Part shown: piece by piece, positions 5,873 to 8,202 of the stretch | Position numbering within the stretch: position 1 is the first letter of the stretch | Layout of the letters: every line of letters begins with the position of its first letter | From: Calditrichota bacterium | GTDB lineage: Bacteria > Zixibacteria > MSB-5A5 > GN15 > FEB-12 | Direction: 5' to 3' | Assembly: GCA_008501655.1 (NCBI GenBank) | Contig: QQUK01000238.1 | Coordinates: forward strand, 1 to 8,202 | Length of the DNA: 8,202 bases | The notes under the pieces: model-generated | Seen by the model: only the letters and a program-made list of their open reading frames with translations | Database searches by the model: none | What the model was told of the DNA's origin: nothing | Made by a program: the position numbers and the translations under genes

Positions 5873-6763
5873 ATGAAATTAAGGTTTTCGAATATGTATA
5901 TTTTAACAATTTTATTATTGGTCTTTTCAGTTGTTCTTTCCTCTTGCGGTGATGATGACCCGGTTGGTCCTCAGGTACCTGCAGGATTTAATGCAACAGC
6001 AACTTTCTACAGAGGCGTTATGGGTTCCGATGCAACCGTTGGACCGGAAATAGCATTTACCTATGGTTCGGCTGATAAAAGTGCTATTGCCGGAAGCTGG
6101 ATTGTATTTAGTCTGTTAGAAGGTGATGGTTCTTTGGCTTTTGATTCTATTCAAACAGATGCCAACGGCAAAGCTGTCTGCAGATATACTTTTGATGGTG
6201 CCTTAGGTCATGCTGAAATCCAGGCTATGATTCGCAATGTAGATACTTTGACTGTTGAAGTACGTGCAAATACATTGATTCCCGGTACCGGTGGTCAAGC
6301 CCAGTATATTGTTTTTGGAGATAAAGTTTCAGATTTGATAAAATGGAATGGTCAACCGGATACTGTCGATGTCCCCACAACTGTATGGCTTGTAATTGCT
6401 GTTTATGAGGACTCCAAAGGATTGGTTTTTGTCTATAACGACTTAGATTCAAATGAAGTTCTTTCAGAAAATGATTCACTAATTCAGATGATAGTTAGTA
6501 CTATATACGAAGGTAAAACAAAAGATTCGATAGGAATTGGTTCTTCTGTCGCTGCTTTTACAGCAGTTTATGGTGGTACTTCTCCGGTTTATGATTCAGA
6601 TCCACCACCGGCATGGTATTATAATTATGATGCTTATGGAATCGATATCTGGACAGATTCTGCACAAACAGAAATTATACAGATTGATATTGATCAAAAT
6701 GGTTCACCACCAATTCCTTTATTAAAAGAAAAAATGTCACTAAAGTCTAAATTTCGAGATTAG
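5873..6763 (+). CDS. Lipoprotein with Ig-like domain and an apparently duplicated C-terminal domain
   Basis: The 296-residue product has a lipoprotein signal (hydrophobic 9-22, lipobox LSSC with Cys25 as the lipidated residue) followed by GDDDPVGP, a short acidic/proline linker. Residues about 40-133 look like a bacterial Ig-like (Big-type) domain: alternating beta-strands with the GDGSLAFDSIQTDANGKAVC pattern, in which a loop motif precedes a conserved 'T-x-x-x-G-x-A' turn. Residues about 142-275 form a second region with two similar halves (see findings): G-x-x-V...W/Y-x-G early, an aromatic strand with Gly in the middle, and an I-x-x-I strand at the end. I do not recognise a precise family; the pattern is somewhat like BamE/SmpA-type folds. 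The Shine-Dalgarno AAAGGA (5860-5865) is 7 nt from ATG 5873. Likely anchored at the outer membrane beside the preceding barrel. No terminator is evident after it. Confidence 0.85.
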   Translation: MKLRFSNMYILTILLLVFSVVLSSCGDDDPVGPQVPAGFNATATFYRGVMGSDATVGPEIAFTYGSADKSAIAGSWIVFSLLEGDGSLAFDSIQTDANGKAVCRYTFDGALGHAEIQAMIRNVDTLTVEVRANTLIPGTGGQAQYIVFGDKVSDLIKWNGQPDTVDVPTTVWLVIAVYEDSKGLVFVYNDLDSNEVLSENDSLIQMIVSTIYEGKTKDSIGIGSSVAAFTAVYGGTSPVYDSDPPPAWYYNYDAYGIDIWTDSAQTEIIQIDIDQNGSPPIPLLKEKMSLKSKFRD

Positions 6764-6790
6764 TGCAGTTTATACATATTTATTACAAAC

Positions 6791-6819
6791 TTGACAGGTT
6801 TATCTGAAACCGATATATT
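6791..6819 (+). promoter_or_regulatory. Strong sigma70 promoter for the cyclophilin gene
   Basis: TTGACA (6791-6796, perfect), a 17-bp spacer and TATATT (6814-6819, five of six). Start expected near 6826, giving a leader of about 37 nt. The in-frame TTG at 6791 is this -35 box, which argues against a longer reading of the downstream gene. Confidence 0.8.
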
Positions 6820-6862
6820 CGCCCGAAATAACAATGTGAAATTAAAACCTATAGGATTTGAA

Positions 6863-7546
6863 ATGAAAAAACTCTCTATTGCATTATTTCTTTGTCTGAC
6901 TTTGGTTTTTGCCATCGGATGTGGTGAAAAAGCGGATGAAAGCTCTAACGACAAAACAACCGAAGCAATGCAAACTGCTGATAAACAGACAGATATAGCA
7001 ACAGACACCACTGGTGAAAAAACATTCCCGATCCGTTCCGCCGATAACCAGATTGTCACAATCGAAACAGATATGGGGAAAATGGTCCTGGAATTGTACC
7101 GTGATGTCGCCCCGGCACATGCTGATTCATTTGCTGCCCGGACAAAAGCCGGATTTTATAACGGTTTAATCTTCCATAGAGTCATCCAGAATTTCATGAT
7201 TCAGGGTGGTGACCCGAAAGGAAACGGCACCGGAAACGCCGGTTATTTCCTCCCGGCTGAATTTAATGAACTCCCCCATAAAGATGGTACACTTTCGATG
7301 GCTCGCGGACGGACTCCGAACTCGGCATCCTGCCAGTTTTTTATCTGTCTTGCCCGAAACCAGTCGACCGCAAATCTTGACCGGCAGTATACCGTTTTCG
7401 GACACCTCTTAAAAGGGTATGATGTCCTGCATAATATAGCAGCTGTGGAAACCCAAAAAAGTGCAACCGGCGAAAAATCAGCACCGGTCGAAGAAATTGT
7501 AATGAGAAAAGTTTACCTTTCCGATGCTGAGGGTAATCCTCTTTAA
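6863..7546 (+). CDS. Peptidyl-prolyl cis-trans isomerase, cyclophilin type, lipoprotein
   Basis: Catalyses cis-trans isomerisation of X-Pro bonds; here it is exported and lipid-anchored. The 227-residue product begins with a lipoprotein signal (MKKLSIALFLCLTLVFAIGC, Cys20 lipidated), then a polar linker to about residue 55. The cyclophilin domain spans about 64-220: FHRVIQNFMIQGGDP holds the equivalents of CypA Arg55 (Arg106), Phe60 (Phe111) and Gln63 (Gln114); SASCQFFICL gives Gln158 and Phe160. The CypA Trp121 position is Asn171 and His126 is Tyr176, common kinds of change in bacterial cyclophilins that should weaken cyclosporin binding. I chose ATG 6863 because AGGA (6853-6856) is 6 nt upstream, the signal peptide begins there, and the promoter lies within any longer reading. 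It is monocistronic: own promoter before, terminator after. Role presumably folding of envelope proteins. Confidence 0.94.
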   Translation: MKKLSIALFLCLTLVFAIGCGEKADESSNDKTTEAMQTADKQTDIATDTTGEKTFPIRSADNQIVTIETDMGKMVLELYRDVAPAHADSFAARTKAGFYNGLIFHRVIQNFMIQGGDPKGNGTGNAGYFLPAEFNELPHKDGTLSMARGRTPNSASCQFFICLARNQSTANLDRQYTVFGHLLKGYDVLHNIAAVETQKSATGEKSAPVEEIVMRKVYLSDAEGNPL

Positions 7547-7567
7547 TCTTAAGAACGAGTAAAATTC

Positions 7568-7596
7568 AAAGCGGGATTTTTATATCCCGCTTTTTC
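7568..7596 (+). terminator. Intrinsic terminator of the cyclophilin gene
   Basis: AAAGCGGGAT (7568-7577) pairs perfectly with ATCCCGCTTT (7584-7593) around a 6-base loop, followed by TTTTT to 7595. It begins 22 bp after the stop codon. Confidence 0.92.
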
Positions 7597-7646
7597 ATTA
7601 TAAGGAAAAATGGAACAGCTGTAGCAAATCCTCGTTAACTAATTAT
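7597..7646. other. Leader region of dxr without recognisable ribosome site
   Basis: Between the terminator and ATG 7647 there is no purine-rich ribosome site at normal distance. An AAGGA (7602-7606) lies 40 nt away and directly precedes a four-codon reading frame (ATG 7610 to TAG, MEQL), out of frame with dxr. No convincing -35/-10 pair is visible. Confidence 0.4.
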
Positions 7647-8202
7647 ATGATACCCAAAAATCTGCTTATATTAGGTTCAACCGGCTCGATCGGGAAATCA
7701 ACTCTTGATGTTGTCGATGCTCATCCGGATAAATTCCGTATACGGGGACTTGCGGCATTTTCAAATGTTGCATTACTTGCTGAGCAATGCAAAAAATATA
7801 AACCGGAAGCTGTCTGTTTAGTCGATGAATCAAAAGCTGATGATTTAAAAGCTGCTCTTAAAGGAGAGGAAGTACAGTTACTGTTCGGGGAACAGGAGAT
7901 AGTAAAATTTGCCGCTTTTCCTTTTGTCGATATCGTAGTAAATGCAATTGTCGGAGCAGCCGGTCTTTTGGCTTCTTACGAAACTGTCCGAATCGGACGG
8001 ACCCTTGCAGTTGCCAATAAAGAATCACTTGTCTGCGGGGGACCGATATTTCCGGAACTTGCCAGACAAACCGGTGCTAAAATACTTCCGATAGATTCCG
8101 AACATTCAGCAATATGGCAATCAGCGATGAGCGGTAAAGAGAGTGAAATCAGGAATATAATCCTGACAGCCTCAGGTGGACCGTTTCGAACCACCCCAAA
8201 AG
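7647..8202 (+). CDS. dxr: 1-deoxy-D-xylulose 5-phosphate reductoisomerase, N-terminal part, runs off the window
   Basis: Converts DXP to 2-C-methyl-D-erythritol 4-phosphate with NADPH, the committed step of the non-mevalonate isoprenoid pathway; cytoplasmic. The 185 visible residues (full enzyme about 380-400) begin with the NADPH-binding LGSTGSIGKSTLDV (9-22). ANKESLVCGG has Lys125 and Glu126 at the E. coli positions. PIDSEHSAIWQ has metal ligands Asp150 and Glu152 at the E. coli positions. LTASGGPFR (173-181) holds the substrate-binding Ser176. The third metal ligand (E. coli Glu231) lies outside the window. The frame stays open to the last base. ATG 7647 is the only start codon near the N-terminal motif, and it lacks a clear Shine-Dalgarno, unlike the other genes here. 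It follows the cyclophilin terminator, so it should have its own promoter, which I could not identify. Confidence 0.95.
   Translation, partial: MIPKNLLILGSTGSIGKSTLDVVDAHPDKFRIRGLAAFSNVALLAEQCKKYKPEAVCLVDESKADDLKAALKGEEVQLLFGEQEIVKFAAFPFVDIVVNAIVGAAGLLASYETVRIGRTLAVANKESLVCGGPIFPELARQTGAKILPIDSEHSAIWQSAMSGKESEIRNIILTASGGPFRTTPK

Noticed and set aside
6791..6862. N-terminal extension of the cyclophilin from TTG 6791
   Set aside because: It would start inside a perfect -35 box and bury the lipoprotein signal peptide; ATG 6863 has its own ribosome site.
1..8202. CRISPR array, tRNA/rRNA, insertion sequence, phage or defence system
   Set aside because: No regularly spaced direct repeats, no structural RNA motifs, and no transposase, integrase, nuclease or toxin-like frames were seen on either strand.

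Overview
The window looks like chromosomal housekeeping DNA from a Gram-negative, anaerobic or fermentative bacterium of moderate-to-low GC. Gram-negative architecture is inferred from an exported eight-stranded-type beta-barrel protein ending in an aromatic residue and from two lipoproteins with clear lipoboxes. The lipoprotein style (short lipobox followed by an Asp/Pro-rich linker and an Ig-like domain) recalls the FCB superphylum and allied candidate phyla. However, clear Shine-Dalgarno sites and textbook sigma70-type promoters (TTGACA-N17-TATATT upstream of the cyclophilin gene) argue against Bacteroidota proper. The taxonomic placement is inference only.

Layout: (1) 2-1747, plus strand: the 3' half of malate dehydrogenase (mdh) followed 12 nt later by a complete NADP-type isocitrate dehydrogenase (icd), a TCA-cycle pair. 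(2) 1748-1884: a convergent intergenic region with two strong palindromes and a bidirectional-looking terminator. (3) 1885-4925, minus strand, read right to left: 3-hydroxybutyryl-CoA dehydrogenase (hbd), acetate kinase (ackA, 3 nt away), then two small exported cysteine-rich proteins of unknown function. (4) 4926-5176: a divergent, AT-rich regulatory region with promoters for both directions and an inverted repeat in front of hbd. (5) 5177-6763, plus strand: a two-gene unit for an outer-membrane beta-barrel protein and an Ig-like lipoprotein. (6) 6863-7546: a lipoprotein cyclophilin (peptidyl-prolyl isomerase) with its own promoter and terminator. (7) 7647 to the end: the 5' part of dxr (non-mevalonate isoprenoid pathway), truncated by the window edge.

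Functionally, mdh/icd serve central carbon metabolism. hbd/ackA suggest acyl-CoA oxidation/reduction coupled to substrate-level ATP formation from acetyl phosphate. The barrel, the lipoproteins and the cyclophilin are envelope proteins. I see no mobile element, CRISPR array, RNA gene or obvious new multi-gene system. The least explained items are the two adjacent exported Cys-rich proteins, the palindrome cluster after icd, the apparently duplicated domain in the lipoprotein, and the Asn-to-Thr change at a catalytic position of Hbd.
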